Shown here: piece by piece, positions 32,137 through 33,121 of the stretch
Numbering within the stretch: the first letter of the stretch is position 1
Layout of the letters: each line of letters starts with the position of its first letter
NCBI GenBank assembly: GCA_910584695.1
Contig: CAJUBR010000029.1
Location: 1 to 33,121, forward strand
From: an uncultured Lachnospiraceae bacterium
Lineage (GTDB): Bacteria > Bacillota > Clostridia > Lachnospirales > Lachnospiraceae
Length of the DNA: 33,121 nt
Reading direction: 5' to 3'
The notes under the pieces: model-generated
What the model was told of the DNA's origin: nothing
What the model saw: the letters and a program-made list of their open reading frames with translations, nothing else
The model's database searches: none
Position numbers and translations under genes: made by a program

Positions 32137-32985
32137 TCAGACTCCTTCATTGAAATCACTGTACTCACAGTCATACTCTTTAAATGTTTTAAGGTTTTTC
32201 TCTGCATTTGCAGTCAGATCCTCAATTGATAAATCTACATGTTTTTGATAGCCATCATCATCTAGTACAAGTATATTACTATCATTCCATTCAAAGTAAT
32301 AGAAGACGTTTCCATCTGTAAGCTTTCTGGCATATACCACCATATTCATAGAGTAAGGTTGTTCGCCATCCTCCGGGCTAATTGGATATATAACGAGCTG
32401 ACCGGTGCCTTTTGTAAATTTATAATCTTCAATTTCTACCGAAGTAACTTCATCATATTTAAATTCTGCCTGCGGATTATCAATCCATGCATCTACAGAA
32501 TAACCTGTTTTAGGAACATGCAAATCCTCCAGCCGAAGAAATAAGATTGGTTTAATTGCCTCTAAAAATTCTTCATCCGTTTGACCGTTGCTAAGATTTA
32601 AATTAAAAGACGAGATATCATCCTGACCAATTCCTTCTGCCGCCGCCATGGAATGTATATCTGTGCTTCCGCAAATTCCCGCAATTTTTTTCCCTGCATT
32701 TGCTGTCTTAAATGTAATCATACATTTACAATAATTCCAAATATAGGTATCCAGCCCTACATCATATTTTTCCCGATATTGATTGCCATAATAATTATTG
32801 GTCTCTTTCTCATCCTTATCTGACTTTTTAGTGGTGGAATCCTCCATTTGAGAACTTGTATTGTTTTCTCCCGTTTGGACATCTCCTCCGGCTGCCGTTG
32901 TACCGGATGCCGACCCCGAATCTGAGCCGCAGCCTGTAAATCCTATTGTTAATACTATCATACATACTAATAATTTTTTTCTCAT
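32137..32985 (-). CDS. Lipoprotein, unknown function
   Basis: The 282-aa protein has a lipoprotein signal: MRKKLLVCMIVLTIGFTGC with the lipid Cys19. A Ser/Thr/Gly/Asp-rich disordered segment (about 20-65) is typical of a tether, and the mature domain (about 66-282) is acidic. Notable stretches are NYCKCMITFKTANAGKKIAGICG, written here as NYCKCMITF and KKIAGICG, then DIHSMAAAEGI and VFYYFEWNDSNILVLDDDGY. I do not recognise the family. The ribosome site is AAAGGA. It is monocistronic as far as the window shows. The 162-bp gap 31975-32136 on its 3' side holds the hairpin at 31996-32027 and nothing else I can support. Confidence 0.8.
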   Translation of the reverse strand: MRKKLLVCMIVLTIGFTGCGSDSGSASGTTAAGGDVQTGENNTSSQMEDSTTKKSDKDEKETNNYYGNQYREKYDVGLDTYIWNYCKCMITFKTANAGKKIAGICGSTDIHSMAAAEGIGQDDISSFNLNLSNGQTDEEFLEAIKPILFLRLEDLHVPKTGYSVDAWIDNPQAEFKYDEVTSVEIEDYKFTKGTGQLVIYPISPEDGEQPYSMNMVVYARKLTDGNVFYYFEWNDSNILVLDDDGYQKHVDLSIEDLTANAEKNLKTFKEYDCEYSDFNEGV

Positions 32986-33035
32986 TTCTACTATCCTTTC
33001 ATATTTTAAATTTTTTATAATCAGCTTTTGAATTT

Positions 33036-33063
33036 ATCATACCATTTGAGTATAATTTTGCAA
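33036..33063 (-). promoter_or_regulatory. Sigma-A promoter of the 32137-32985 lipoprotein gene
   Basis: Minus strand: TTGCAA (33063-33058), 16-nt spacer, TATGAT (33041-33036). Confidence 0.6.
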
Positions 33064-33121
33064 GATTCACAACACGAATGGCACATATACAGCGTAAACA
33101 GCAAAATATATGGGTTTTATT

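Overview
The window looks like a chromosomal housekeeping stretch from a low-GC Gram-positive anaerobe of the class Clostridia, most likely family Lachnospiraceae. The reasons are AT-rich DNA with strong AGGAGG-type ribosome sites, a Bacillus-type large SRP RNA, a tandem bacterial Ig-like (BIG2) surface protein, a TSCPD protein, a YfhO membrane protein, and several conserved proteins of a kind I associate with Lachnospiraceae. The genus cannot be fixed from the sequence alone. I see no transposase, integrase, prophage gene, CRISPR array or tRNA gene.

Layout. 1-3.8 kb (minus): the 5' part of an uncharacterised membrane protein, a secreted protein with five Ig-like domains, and a Cache-type chemoreceptor. 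3.9-7.4 kb (minus): glucose-6-phosphate isomerase (pgi), then a two-gene unit of an unknown membrane protein and a PdaA-like polysaccharide deacetylase. 7.6-9.0 kb (plus): a TSCPD protein and MurG behind one promoter. 9.1-11.3 kb (minus): a membrane-anchored hypothetical protein, an HD hydrolase, the large SRP RNA with its own near-consensus promoter, a structured intergenic element, and tadA. 11.4-16.6 kb: a GNAT acetyltransferase (plus) faces a minus operon of a large envelope protein, tatD, rsmA and a conserved protein. 16.9-17.6 kb (plus): a lipoprotein. 17.8-23.9 kb (minus): an apparent four-gene operon of eukaryotic-type hisA, yfhO-like, galU and a hybrid histidine kinase. 24.0-25.2 kb: a very AT-rich singleton beta-propeller-like gene. 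25.2-26.1 kb (minus): trmB and a tiny ORF. 26.2-32.0 kb (plus): D-Ala-D-Ala carboxypeptidase, an orphan DegS-like ATPase, argS and a dihydroorotase with an unusual insertion. 32.1-33.0 kb (minus): a lipoprotein.

Functionally the window mixes cell-envelope work (MurG, DD-carboxypeptidase, deacetylase, GalU, YfhO, Ig-like surface protein, lipoproteins) with translation and RNA maintenance (SRP RNA, TadA, RsmA, TrmB, ArgRS) and central metabolism (Pgi, HisA, PyrC). I do not see a complete new defence or mobile system. The most unusual signals are a small family of structured intergenic elements (clear copies at 1928-1982 and 17604-17652, a possible third at 7611-7658); a separate multi-hairpin element between tadA and the SRP RNA promoter; a probable indel at the 3' end of the yfhO-like gene that makes it run 134 bp into galU; an insertion of about 36 residues in dihydroorotase; and a yeast/plant-type HisA inside an envelope-sugar operon.
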